Source of the DNA: Lachnospiraceae bacterium
GTDB lineage: Bacteria > Bacillota > Clostridia > Lachnospirales > Lachnospiraceae
DNA: 64,000 bases
Reading direction: 5' to 3'
NCBI GenBank assembly: GCA_028689655.1
Contig: JAQVCT010000001.1
Span: 1-64,000 of the forward strand
Shown: positions 46,541 to 55,505 of the stretch, in pieces
How positions within the stretch are numbered: position 1 is the stretch's first letter
Layout: every line of letters starts with the position of its first letter
Notes under the pieces: model-generated
Databases searched by the model: none
What the model saw: only the letters and a program-made list of their open reading frames with translations
Told to the model about the DNA's origin: nothing
Translations under genes and position numbers: made by a program

Positions 46541-47722
46541 TTAGCATTTCACTTCCGGTTCCATATTTTTCAATAATTCCCTTAGATAATTTTCCTCCGA
46601 GAACTCTCTGGCTCGTTTCAGCCCCCTCTCAGCATAACGCTGTGACAACTGTTCATCTGTCAGCAGGCGATATAACTGCTGTTCCAGGATCTCTTCCTCC
46701 GGTTCCAACTCACGTTTGGATACCTCTTTCACAGATGAGAATTCTGGAATCAAAATCCCGTAACCCCCATCATAGACCTTGTGGGTGTCCACAACATCTA
46801 TGGCATGTCCCATCAGAATCTCTGCCGGACCGCTGGGGCAATTGGCAGCTATTACCGGTAACGGCAGTGCCATCGCCTCCACCAGTCCATTGGGGAATCC
46901 CTCGGAGAGAGAGGTCAGTGCATATACGTTTGCATGTTTCATGTAAGCAAAGGGATTCGTTCTCACACCGGTAAACAGTACTTTATCTTCTATGCCCAGC
47001 ATCTTCGCAAACGCCCTATCGGACGCAAACTCCCCTTCTCCCATGATCACCAGTCTCGCCTCCGGAACTTTTGCTGCCAGCGCTGAGAAACTTCTCAGCA
47101 AATGCCAGAATCCTTTTATATCATCATCTCTTCCAGCAGAGATGACGACTTTCTTGCCCTCGTAGAAGGCTTTTTCCGTCTCCGACATGGCACTCTCCAT
47201 CCGTTCTTCGCTGGTCAGTACCTCTATACGGCTAAAATCAAAAGAATTGTAGATGGTCACCGCATCCTTCTCCGGGTAATCTCTATGAACCTGCCGTTCA
47301 ATCATTTTTGCACAGCAGATAATCTTATCTGCTCTTCTGGCAAAAATGGGATAGACTTTGGACTCCAGATCCAAAAATCCGCGAAGCCCCACCCACACCT
47401 GCTCCTGTGCTCTGGAAAGTGCATTCACCAGATTGGCTGTCAGACCAAAGCTGTAACAAATATCTATTTGTTTTTCTTTTTTTATTTGTCTTACCTTACG
47501 CACGCGTCGGTAGACATTCCATGCCTTTTTCAAAGGCTGATCCGTGCTTCCCATATCCAGATTAATGACCTCTAATCCCGAGGTATCAAAGGCTATGTCC
47601 GCATCATCGAAGATCAGTATCGCTACCTGGCAGCTTGCCTGCAACAGCTTTGCTGTCTTTATGCATACACGCTCGAATCCTCCCTGATGGAGCATGGGAA
47701 CCATAAGTAATATTTTTTTCAA
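46541..47722 (-). CDS. GT4 glycosyltransferase
   Basis: A 393-residue GT-B enzyme. LLMVPMLHQGGFERVCIKTA at the start, VVISAGRDDDIKGFWHLLR at the head of the C-domain, LTSLSEGFPNGLVEAMALP (E-x7-E), and AANCPSGPAEILMG, where other members have 'C-x-x-G-P'. Soluble. The ATG overlaps the end of the YfhO gene by 4 bases, indicating translational coupling. No sugar can be assigned. Confidence 0.8.
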   Translation of the reverse strand: MKKILLMVPMLHQGGFERVCIKTAKLLQASCQVAILIFDDADIAFDTSGLEVINLDMGSTDQPLKKAWNVYRRVRKVRQIKKEKQIDICYSFGLTANLVNALSRAQEQVWVGLRGFLDLESKVYPIFARRADKIICCAKMIERQVHRDYPEKDAVTIYNSFDFSRIEVLTSEERMESAMSETEKAFYEGKKVVISAGRDDDIKGFWHLLRSFSALAAKVPEARLVIMGEGEFASDRAFAKMLGIEDKVLFTGVRTNPFAYMKHANVYALTSLSEGFPNGLVEAMALPLPVIAANCPSGPAEILMGHAIDVVDTHKVYDGGYGILIPEFSSVKEVSKRELEPEEEILEQQLYRLLTDEQLSQRYAERGLKRAREFSEENYLRELLKNMEPEVKC

Positions 47723-49998
47723 TCTTTCTTCCTCTTGTCTCTTCTGCTATAGCAAATCCAGATGATAAAGCCAATGATGGATATCATCATTCCAAGTTCT
47801 GCAAAGTAGTTCCTGTAAGTGAACATAATCTGGCTGTCACCTGCCGGAACGGCAATCGCCATCAACCCATTGACATCCACGATCTTTGCCTCTGTCCCAT
47901 TCACTTTCGCGCGCCATCCGATATCATTTGGTACGCTGAAAAATACATAGGTGTCCCGTTCTGCATTCAGACTACAGGCGAATCCTGTATGAGATTGTTG
48001 AAACTCTGCTGCGGTCTCCTGATGTTCCTTCACCAGGTCTGGCATGTCCATTTCACCGGGAATCCCCTCTTCTTTCATGTCATAATGCCTCAATGTATTT
48101 TCCACTAATTCCTCTTTTGCATCGGGAATTACCAGGGTTTTCAACATTAGAATCGATCTTTGTTCATCGCTGCAATTCTCAAATTCGCTCCGCGTCACAT
48201 AACTGTCATACGTAAAGCCAAGGGGTAGCACAGATTCCCTTTCATACAGATAATAGTCTCCCGTATTGGTATTGATTGTCTGAATCAATAGATCTTCCTG
48301 TTTTTCCTGGGTTACATAATATTTAGCAGATAACAGCTGAACCGTTCCGTGATCTAATTCTGGCGTAAATAATTTTCTCTCTTTATGCAATGCATCATAA
48401 AAGTCATAGATGGATCCATTTACTGTGGACAGGAAAGATCCTGTTCCGGCAAATGGTACGACCATATTAATGGTGTTATCGGCAGAATCTACACGATATT
48501 CCTCCGGCAATTCCTGTATCTGTTGCAATTTTATCATTTTATCATAATAGTCAACAGGCTTTCCATTCCCGCTCTCCACGCTGCCTCTCGCATATGCCTG
48601 ATAGGCATCACACACCCGATAGGTCATAAGTGCTGAAAATACAGAAATGGAACATAAAAAAGCAAGAAACAGTACATTCTTATTCTTTGGCAGGCACAGG
48701 CACACTATTGTAATGATAATGCCTGCTGCTGCAATGATAAAAAGCTCCTGAAAACCCGTCCTGTCAAAGATCAATTGAAATTTGTTCTTATCCCACCACA
48801 CACTTCCCAGATAGAATAAGACCATTCCCACAAAATACACCACAGTACACTTTAACGCCGGAAACTCTTTTCTTCTCTCCAATACAAGTACCGATGCCAT
48901 GGCCATGAAAAAAGCGAACATATAAAGCCATCGATAATAATTTGTATCCGAACATAAATTAAAAAGACTATTAGAAAATGGTACTACAGAAAAGCATGCC
49001 AATGTGACCAATAATCTGGTCAACCATGTTTTTCTCATTTTGATCATATAGCAAAAGACCAACGCCATACCGATCATGGATAAACAGGCGGCCTTGGAAG
49101 CATAATTACTGTCATAAATAAAAGATTGTCTGCACATACTCTCTGCCGGCAGGACAAACGCACGTAACAGATAGAGAAGCGCTCTCCTGTCTAACTCGAA
49201 CCATCTTTCCATCGGTAATAAGACATAACTCCTGGGATTCAATAGGGTAAATGCAATGGAAGGCAGATACAGTACCATCGCCATGCATATGCCCAGGATT
49301 CCTTCCAGTATGCAATGCAGGATTTTCTTATAGTATAGACGGTTCTCCATGAAAAATCTTACAGTAAAATACAAAATACAGAAAATCACTTCCGAAGTGA
49401 ACACATAGAAATTAGCACATGCATTCACAAAAACTCCAATTGCCAGATACCCTTTCTTATCATCAAGTACCAGCTTGTCAACACCGATGAGCATCAATGG
49501 AGATAGTGCAATACTTCCATGGAACTGAAACATCATATTCATGATCTGGAACCCCGAGAAGGAAAAGAGGACAGAACCTATAATTGCGTATTTTTTATCC
49601 CGAAAATACCGTTCCATATAGCAATAAGACAGCCATCCTGCCACCGCATATTTCAACATGGATAACCATCCTGTCAGATAGGGGAACCAGCTTTTGGGAA
49701 ATAGGAGTGTTATCAGGAAAAAGGGATCCCCCAATGTATAAAAACTGGTAGCGCCAATAAAACTGGAGCCCATATCGATATTCCAGTTCCAAAAGATATT
49801 CCCTGCTTTTATTGCTTCGTTGGTAAGCATGCTTAAGGGTATTGTCTGATTGTTAAAGTCATCACAAAGTGTAAAAAGACCGCCGTTACGCACAATAAGC
49901 GGGATCAACGCAAAAAAGGCAATCATAAAATTAAGTATGAATACCTGCATTTTTTGATTCTGTATCAATTTTTTCAGATCTACTGGATTACCCTTCAT
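47719..49998 (-). CDS. YfhO-family membrane protein
   Basis: A 759-residue polytopic protein with about 12-13 membrane segments in residues 15-460, an extracytoplasmic domain (about 470-730) and a last helix with a basic tail. The start LFTLCDDFNNQTIPLS, then FWNWNIDMGSSFIGATSFY and GDPFFLITLLFP, is the YfhO signature; the aspartate in the first loop would be the GT-C catalytic residue. In Bacillus, YfhO is linked to glycosylation of lipoteichoic acid with a lipid-linked sugar. Here it probably adds a side sugar to the locus polymer or a teichoic acid. Confidence 0.82.
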   Translation of the reverse strand: MKGNPVDLKKLIQNQKMQVFILNFMIAFFALIPLIVRNGGLFTLCDDFNNQTIPLSMLTNEAIKAGNIFWNWNIDMGSSFIGATSFYTLGDPFFLITLLFPKSWFPYLTGWLSMLKYAVAGWLSYCYMERYFRDKKYAIIGSVLFSFSGFQIMNMMFQFHGSIALSPLMLIGVDKLVLDDKKGYLAIGVFVNACANFYVFTSEVIFCILYFTVRFFMENRLYYKKILHCILEGILGICMAMVLYLPSIAFTLLNPRSYVLLPMERWFELDRRALLYLLRAFVLPAESMCRQSFIYDSNYASKAACLSMIGMALVFCYMIKMRKTWLTRLLVTLACFSVVPFSNSLFNLCSDTNYYRWLYMFAFFMAMASVLVLERRKEFPALKCTVVYFVGMVLFYLGSVWWDKNKFQLIFDRTGFQELFIIAAAGIIITIVCLCLPKNKNVLFLAFLCSISVFSALMTYRVCDAYQAYARGSVESGNGKPVDYYDKMIKLQQIQELPEEYRVDSADNTINMVVPFAGTGSFLSTVNGSIYDFYDALHKERKLFTPELDHGTVQLLSAKYYVTQEKQEDLLIQTINTNTGDYYLYERESVLPLGFTYDSYVTRSEFENCSDEQRSILMLKTLVIPDAKEELVENTLRHYDMKEEGIPGEMDMPDLVKEHQETAAEFQQSHTGFACSLNAERDTYVFFSVPNDIGWRAKVNGTEAKIVDVNGLMAIAVPAGDSQIMFTYRNYFAELGMMISIIGFIIWICYSRRDKRKKD

Positions 49999-50019
49999 AC
50001 TTCCTCCGATTACGAGCTA

Positions 50020-51171
50020 TTATCTCTTTTCCTGCAAATCCTGCAAATTCTGCGGATCCTGCAAATTATGCAAATAAAAACGTGAAAGCTTCTCCGCCTG
50101 CTCCCTCACATCAAAGCCTCTCTGTTTAAGCAGCTCGCTGTTGCCACTGTTACGCTCATATGTCTTATTCTGTAAAATACTCTGTGTCCATTCTGCCACG
50201 GGTCTCTCGATGGACAGCATCTGTACCAGAGGTGTCGCCATCACTTCCCGGGTAATACTATCCGAAATCAGGCAGCGCAGACCCGATGCCTGTGCCTCCA
50301 CTACGGTTCCCGGCAATCCCTCAAAGCGTGATGGGAATACCAGATAATCCATCATCTGATAATAGTCCTGCACCGCGGCCTGATTCCCTGTGTAGAGGAC
50401 GGATTTTTCTATTCCCAGCTCTTTCGCTTTGTCTTTGACCGATGCCATCAGGGGGCCTTCCCCTACCAACAGTAGCACCGCATCCGGTTCCGCTTTCAAT
50501 ACTTCGTGAAACACATCCAGCAAATATGCATGGTTCTTCGCATAATGGAACCTTCCCACATGTCCTATCACAAATCGATCCCCAAGCTTATACTGTTGGC
50601 GCATTCTCTGACGCACTGTATCATCATACTGAAATTTGTCCACATCAATGGCGTTGGGAATAATGCGTACTCTTCCCTGTTCTACGGCTCTTTTCCCAAA
50701 GACTGCCACCGAGGCCTCCGGTGAACAGGAAAAACAGTAATCCGCTCTTTTTGCCAGGGAACTTCTCAATATCTTCGTGATGATTCCCTTTGCCCCCGGA
50801 TCTGTTCCGGCACTTCTGGCATGGGCAATGGTCATGGGTACCCCATACTTTGAGGCTATGGGCAGATATAGTGACGCAGTGCTGGTCATGTGTCCGTGAA
50901 CCGCCTGGAACTCCTGATGTTCCCGAAAAAACGCCTTCCATGCCCGGCAATAAGCGATACTGTTATACAGCTTAAACCGGGGCATGCGATAGATATTTCC
51001 TCCCAGTGCCCTGATTTCCTGATTATAATGGTCCTCCGTCTCATTGTGCACCATAAAATCGAACTGAATCCTGTCTCTATCCATATTGCGGTACAGATCC
51101 ATAATACGGCTCTCTGCACCACCCAGTGAAGTTCCTCCTAATACATGTAACACCCTGATCGGTAACTGCAT
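50020..51171 (-). CDS. GT4 glycosyltransferase
   Basis: Start at 51171 (MQLPIRVLHVLGGTSLGG) because GAGGGAAAAGA is directly upstream; the longer reading from 51225 adds 18 residues and overlaps the deacetylase gene by 11 bases, with a weaker site. About 383 residues. GT-B motifs: LHVLGGTSLGGAESRIM, VIGHVGRFHYAKNHAYLL, and FPSRFEGLPGTVVEAQASG (E-x7-E). The tail repeats NLQDPQNLQDLQEK. Resembles EpsF-type exopolysaccharide enzymes. Soluble. Confidence 0.8.
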   Translation of the reverse strand: MQLPIRVLHVLGGTSLGGAESRIMDLYRNMDRDRIQFDFMVHNETEDHYNQEIRALGGNIYRMPRFKLYNSIAYCRAWKAFFREHQEFQAVHGHMTSTASLYLPIASKYGVPMTIAHARSAGTDPGAKGIITKILRSSLAKRADYCFSCSPEASVAVFGKRAVEQGRVRIIPNAIDVDKFQYDDTVRQRMRQQYKLGDRFVIGHVGRFHYAKNHAYLLDVFHEVLKAEPDAVLLLVGEGPLMASVKDKAKELGIEKSVLYTGNQAAVQDYYQMMDYLVFPSRFEGLPGTVVEAQASGLRCLISDSITREVMATPLVQMLSIERPVAEWTQSILQNKTYERNSGNSELLKQRGFDVREQAEKLSRFYLHNLQDPQNLQDLQEKR

Positions 51172-51214
51172 TTCTTTTCCCTCATGGCAAGTAGAATTGC
51201 CTGTCTCTACATTT

Positions 51215-51982
51215 CTAATTTTCATTGCTTTGCTGCTTCTTGAACATCAGCATACGTACTAACAGGAATTTGCATCTGGCAAGGAATTCTTCCCTGGCCC
51301 GCGTCCATATCGTACTCTTTGCCGGAGTAATCTGCTGATACTCCTGAAAGGTAATGAATTCATCCCTGTGCCGCTCCATCAATCTCCTGTGTCTTTCCAG
51401 CTGTGCATCCGTCATCTGATTGATGTGATATACCAAAGTCGTGTAACTTTCTTTCTTTTCTATATCTTTACCACTTTGAAAAGCAATCGGGAGAAAAGTC
51501 AGCTCATATTGCTCCCAGTGATAGGGACGATCACCAAATCCATCCGTCACATAACGAAATCCTGCCTTCTGTAACGCCCGCAGTGTATTCCGGTCATAGG
51601 AGTGTCCCGGGGCCATGAAGATGTCCGTCTCTATGCCATGTGACTGTAGTGTCCGCTTTCCATAGGTAATCATGTCCAGTTGCTGCTCATAATCTACCCC
51701 GGCAAATTCCGAGAAATGATTCAAGGGAAATAATCCGCCTTTTCCCGTGGTATATACATGGTGATACCCATGCAGTGCTATGGACCAGCCTTCCTGCTGT
51801 AGCTGCCGCATACAGTCCCAGAAATCGTCCCGGAACCTTCCCCGCTGCAGGTTGGAATCCTGGTTATCCGGCACCACACCTATGAGCGGTTTGATTCCAT
51901 AGGTATCCAGCAATTCCTTGAACCTGTGAAAACTGTCCCAGTCCATATCCGGCGTCATATCATCTATTCTCACTGCTATCAT
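51215..51982 (-). CDS. DUF2334-type polysaccharide deacetylase-like protein
   Basis: Start at 51982 (MIAVRIDDMTPDMDWDSF) because AGAGAGAGGCAC precedes it; a start at 52012 adds ten residues. About 255 residues, no signal peptide. VRIDDM supplies the D-D metal motif, SIALHGYHHVYT the H-x3-H motif, and FMAPGHSYDR the late catalytic block. These are features of cytoplasmic NodB-like deacetylases (DUF2334/YdjC-like). It follows the formyltransferase-like gene by 54 bases, so deacetylation of an N-acetyl sugar before N-formylation is conceivable. Confidence 0.7.
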   Translation of the reverse strand: MIAVRIDDMTPDMDWDSFHRFKELLDTYGIKPLIGVVPDNQDSNLQRGRFRDDFWDCMRQLQQEGWSIALHGYHHVYTTGKGGLFPLNHFSEFAGVDYEQQLDMITYGKRTLQSHGIETDIFMAPGHSYDRNTLRALQKAGFRYVTDGFGDRPYHWEQYELTFLPIAFQSGKDIEKKESYTTLVYHINQMTDAQLERHRRLMERHRDEFITFQEYQQITPAKSTIWTRAREEFLARCKFLLVRMLMFKKQQSNEN

Positions 51983-52036
51983 ATGTGTGCCTCTCTCTCT
52001 ATTCGTGAACATCCTACCCGAATCCGGATTCCTGTA

Positions 52037-52969
52037 TTACTTCAACACATCACCTGTCTGTAAGGGTACTCTGCAGTCATATTCCTCTATCAACAGGGAA
52101 CCGTCCAATGTCCTTACCATTAATTTTCCATCAAAAATATCCATAATCTCGCCTGGCGCATAGGCGGAAAAATCTAAAATATCATCAAAGGGATGGACCT
52201 GCCAGATGGTCACTTTCTGTCCTTCCTCTTCCTCATTGCAATAGGCAAAAGCACCTGGAAATGGTCTGGTCACACCTCGCACCAGATTATAAATCTCCCT
52301 TGTGCGCTTATGGAAATCAATCTTTCCGTCTGCCGCAGTACGTTTCTGATACCATCCATCGAAATCTTTGGATTCTCTCCCTATGACTATGGTTCCCGCC
52401 CGATAAGCCTGCAGCAGCTTCCCGATCAGTCGTTTGGAGACAATCATATTCTTATACTGGAGTGTACGGATCGTATCGTGTTCATTGATGGAGAACATCT
52501 CATTGGCAAATACATTTGGACTGTCCGCAGCCTTATCATACTGGAACAGATTCAGGATAAATCTGCTGTCCCCGTTGATTACGGACCAGTTCAGTGGAGA
52601 ACGTCCTCTGCCGAAAGGCAGATATCCACAGCTGCCATGGAATCCGAAGATTCCCTCCTCAAAGGAATCCAATACATTCTCCGGGATTAGTCTCTGCCAT
52701 CCCATAGAAATACCAATGCCAAATTCATTTTCTGCGAAAAATCCAGTAGTTTCCTCATCATTTAGTCCATAGGCATGGGTCTGAAAGACTTCAATGCCAT
52801 ATTTTTCCTCAAAAAAAGTGAGCCCTTTATAACCGGATACCTGATTCCCTTTTAATACATCCGGATGGATGGTAACGATCAGATCAATCTTACATACATG
52901 ATTGTGCACATACTCCACAATCTCTTCCGTGGTATCTTTCACACCAAATAGTACTACTTTATACTGCAT
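52037..52969 (-). CDS. Formyltransferase-family sugar N-formyltransferase-like protein
   Basis: Start at 52969 (MQYKVVLFGVKDTT) with GAAAGGAAATAAG upstream; a longer reading begins at 52984. About 310 residues. Rossmann-like N-terminal part, then GIGISMGWQRLIPENVL and GIFGFHGSCGYLPFGRG-RSPLNW, equivalent to the family's N-I-H-x-S-L-L-P-x-Y-R-G block with Phe-His in place of Asn-x-His. The C-terminal domain (about 205-310) resembles the Fmt C-domain. Such proteins put a formyl group from N10-formyl-tetrahydrofolate on an amino sugar nucleotide. The changed Asn makes formyl transfer uncertain. It is the first gene after the terminator at 53018-53057. Confidence 0.65.
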   Translation of the reverse strand: MQYKVVLFGVKDTTEEIVEYVHNHVCKIDLIVTIHPDVLKGNQVSGYKGLTFFEEKYGIEVFQTHAYGLNDEETTGFFAENEFGIGISMGWQRLIPENVLDSFEEGIFGFHGSCGYLPFGRGRSPLNWSVINGDSRFILNLFQYDKAADSPNVFANEMFSINEHDTIRTLQYKNMIVSKRLIGKLLQAYRAGTIVIGRESKDFDGWYQKRTAADGKIDFHKRTREIYNLVRGVTRPFPGAFAYCNEEEEGQKVTIWQVHPFDDILDFSAYAPGEIMDIFDGKLMVRTLDGSLLIEEYDCRVPLQTGDVLK

Positions 52970-53017
52970 CTTATTTCCTTTCATGGGATGTTGCGTTCCC
53001 GTTGCTCATCTAATAGC

Positions 53018-53057
53018 AAAAAAGCAAAATTGCATGCAAGCATGTATTTTGCTTTTT
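53018..53057. terminator. Strong bidirectional-type intrinsic terminator
   Basis: AAAAAGCAAAAT (53019-53030) pairs perfectly over 12 bases with ATTTTGCTTTTT (53046-53057). The 15-base loop itself has ATGC-TT-GCAT type symmetry. On the minus strand the stem ends in six T (53023-53018), directly after the epimerase gene. It should stop or attenuate transcription between the core unit and the genes at lower coordinates. Confidence 0.75.
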
Positions 53058-53073
53058 CCCTACTTGATTCTGC

Positions 53074-54054
53074 TTATGCGCGCAAGTTTTCTTTATACCA
53101 GTCAATTGCAAGGGCGATACCCTTTTTAAAGTCATATTCCGGATCATATCCTAACAGTTCTCTTGCCTTGCTGATATCCGCATTGGAATCTCTCACATCG
53201 CCCAGCCTGTCCGGTCCGAAGTTCGGTTCCACCTTTTTGCCAAGTGCATCGCAGAGTGCATCGTAAATATCAATGAGGAATTCTCTTCCGCCTGCGCCGA
53301 TATTAAAAGCATTTCCGCCTGCTTCGCTGGATGCAAGACATGCTTTAAGGTTGGCTTCGATCACATTATCAATATAGGTAAAGTCTCTGGATTGTCTTCC
53401 ATCGCCATTGATGGTAGGCACTTCATCATTGAGTAACATCTTGATGAACTTGGGAACCACAGCAGCATACATACCATCCGGGTTCTGACGGCGTCCAAAT
53501 ACGTTGAAGTATCTAAGTCCATAGGTGTCCAGACCATATAAATTTTTGTATAATTTTCCGTACTCTTCATTGGTTCGCTTCGTCAGTGCATAAGGGGAAA
53601 GTAACTCGCCTTCCACGCCCTCTTTCTTCGGAAGCTGTGGATGATCTCCATACACGGATGAACTGGACGCGTAGACAAACTTCTTAACGCCGTTCTGTCT
53701 GGCTGCCTCCATCATATTCAGCGTCCCCCTGATATTATTCTCTTCATAAAATAATGGCATCTCGATGCTTCTCGGAACGCTTCCCCACGCTGCCTGGTTC
53801 AGCACATAGGTAACACCCTTACAGGCTTCCATACAGGTATCCAGATCTTTAATATCTCCCTTGATAAAGGTATAGTTGGGCCTGTCCATAAGCATATCAA
53901 CATTTTTCTGTAAGCCTGTGGACAGATCATCCAGACATCTTACCTGATATCCCATATCTGTCAATGCTTCACAGATGTTGGAACCAATGAATCCTGCGCC
54001 GCCTGTCACCAGAAATAAGCTGTCTTTATCAAATTTTAAATTTTTGTATCCCAT
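53074..54054 (-). CDS. NAD-dependent sugar-nucleotide epimerase (WbpP/TviC-like)
   Basis: A 326-residue extended short-chain dehydrogenase. FLVTGGAGFIGSN (G18-x-x-G-x-x-G24) binds NAD; YASSSSVYGDHP and the Y155-x-x-x-K159 pair in SPYALTKRTNEEYG form the active site; LRYFNVFGRRQNPDG follows. Best matches WbpP/TviC/Gne-type UDP-HexNAc(A) 4-epimerases. Immediately downstream of a HexNAc 6-dehydrogenase, it likely interconverts UDP-GlcNAcA and UDP-GalNAcA, or the non-oxidised forms. A 72-base gap with an 11-bp inverted repeat separates the two. It is the last gene before the terminator. Confidence 0.83.
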   Translation of the reverse strand: MGYKNLKFDKDSLFLVTGGAGFIGSNICEALTDMGYQVRCLDDLSTGLQKNVDMLMDRPNYTFIKGDIKDLDTCMEACKGVTYVLNQAAWGSVPRSIEMPLFYEENNIRGTLNMMEAARQNGVKKFVYASSSSVYGDHPQLPKKEGVEGELLSPYALTKRTNEEYGKLYKNLYGLDTYGLRYFNVFGRRQNPDGMYAAVVPKFIKMLLNDEVPTINGDGRQSRDFTYIDNVIEANLKACLASSEAGGNAFNIGAGGREFLIDIYDALCDALGKKVEPNFGPDRLGDVRDSNADISKARELLGYDPEYDFKKGIALAIDWYKENLRA

Positions 54055-54081
54055 TTTTTTTCTCCTTTTATTTTCATAGTG

Positions 54082-54132
54082 CTATAAGCAGACCGACTGA
54101 AAACCTTTGTTTTTCGTGGGCTCTGCTTATAG
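54082..54132. repeat. 11-bp perfect inverted repeat between dehydrogenase and epimerase
   Basis: CTATAAGCAGA (54082-54092) and TCTGCTTATAG (54122-54132) are perfect inverse copies with a 29-base loop, which itself contains a GAAAA...TTTTC pair. One arm covers the stop codon (TAA 54129-54127) of the dehydrogenase. No U tract follows on the minus strand, so it is more likely an mRNA structure than a terminator. Confidence 0.7.
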
Positions 54133-55443
54133 ACGCCAGTATAGATATCCTGCTTCTGTATATTCTTTTCTATCCAAAAGTCCTTTGATATCTACCAGGA
54201 CTTTTTTCCCATGTTTTTTATTATAGAAGTTGGCGATATCTTCCCTGGTCAACTTCAGGAATTCCGTGTGGGCTACAGCGACGATCACTGCGTCCATATC
54301 TTTGATCTGGTCCATGCCAACGAAATCAATCCCATAAAGTCTCTTTGCTTCTGTGGCGTCAGCGGTCTCATCTGTCACCATGGGGTTAATGCCGTATTCC
54401 TGTAATTCCTTATAGATATCGATCACTTTTGTATTACGTGTATCCGGGCAGTTCTCCTTGAAGGTAAATCCTAAGATACCAACTTTAGCACCCTTTACCT
54501 GGATATCTGCCTTGATCAGATTCTTTACAAGACTTTCTGCCACATATCTGCCCATATCATCATTGATACGACGACCGGACAGAATAATCTGTGAATGATA
54601 TCCCAGCTGTTCTGCTTTGTAAGTGAGGTAATAAGGGTCCACACCGATGCAGTGACCACCTACCAGACCTGGGAAGAATTTTAAAAAGTTCCATTTTGTA
54701 CCTGCGGCCTTTAGGACTGACTGTGTATCAATACCCATCTTATTAAATATGATGGATAATTCATTCATAAACGCAATGTTAATATCTCTCTGACTGTTCT
54801 CGATTACTTTTGCAGCCTCTGCCACCTTGATGGATTCTGCACGATGCACGCCCGCATCTACCACCAGTTCATATACCTTCGCAATGGTGTCCAGAGTCTC
54901 TTCATCCATACCGGATACGATCTTGGTAATGGTCTCCAGACGATGTATTTTATCCCCGGGATTGATTCTCTCCGGTGAATAACCGATCTTAAAGTCAACG
55001 CCACATTTCAATCCCGATTCTCTCTCCAGGATAGGAATACAGATATCCTCTGTAACACCTGGATATACGGTGGATTCAAACACTACAACAGAACCTTTTG
55101 TCAGGTTGCGTCCCAGGATCTCGCTGGCTCCTTCTACAGGGCTTAGATCTGGTGTGTGATCATCGTTGACTGGTGTTGGAACCGCTACAATATGGAATTT
55201 AGCTTCCCGCAAGTTTTTCTCATCTGCCGTGAATTCTACTGTGGTATTTCTGATTACCTCATCCCCAACTTCTCTGGTGGGATCCACACCTTTTTTATAC
55301 AGATCGATCTTGGCAGCATTCAGGTCAAATCCTACTACCTTTATTTTCTTCGCAAATGCTACAGCGATTGGCATACCTACATATCCCAGACCTACCAGCG
55401 ATAATTTTTCTTCACCACTTACGATTCTTTCATATAATCCCAT
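54127..55443 (-). CDS. UDP-N-acetylhexosamine 6-dehydrogenase (WbpO/TviB-like)
   Basis: A 438-residue nucleotide-sugar dehydrogenase. [16 protein letters not shown] holds the NAD-binding G-x-G-x-x-G (18-23); [13 protein letters not shown] and [12 protein letters not shown] are family blocks; the catalytic cysteine is Cys265 in [14 protein letters not shown]. The sequence is closer to the TviB/WbpO group (UDP-GlcNAc or UDP-GalNAc to the uronic acid) than to plain UDP-glucose dehydrogenase. It oxidises C6 in two NAD-dependent steps. With the epimerase next to it and two asparagine synthases further on, it suggests HexNAc-uronic acid residues, possibly amidated. Confidence 0.85.
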   Translation of the reverse strand: MGLYERIVSGEEKLSLVGLGYVGMPIAVAFAKKIKVVGFDLNAAKIDLYKKGVDPTREVGDEVIRNTTVEFTADEKNLREAKFHIVAVPTPVNDDHTPDLSPVEGASEILGRNLTKGSVVVFESTVYPGVTEDICIPILERESGLKCGVDFKIGYSPERINPGDKIHRLETITKIVSGMDEETLDTIAKVYELVVDAGVHRAESIKVAEAAKVIENSQRDINIAFMNELSIIFNKMGIDTQSVLKAAGTKWNFLKFFPGLVGGHCIGVDPYYLTYKAEQLGYHSQIILSGRRINDDMGRYVAESLVKNLIKADIQVKGAKVGILGFTFKENCPDTRNTKVIDIYKELQEYGINPMVTDETADATEAKRLYGIDFVGMDQIKDMDAVIVAVAHTEFLKLTREDIANFYNKKHGKKVLVDIKGLLDRKEYTEAGYLYWRL

Positions 55444-55505
55444 GTGATTATCCTCTTTTCTACTATTCTATTTCCTGTGATTCTTATACCTCTATATAAA
55501 ATGCA

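Noticed and set aside
51172..51225. Frameshift between the deacetylase and GT4 genes
   Set aside because: The overlap comes only from choosing the longer GT4 start; the internal ATG at 51171 has a good ribosome site and removes it.
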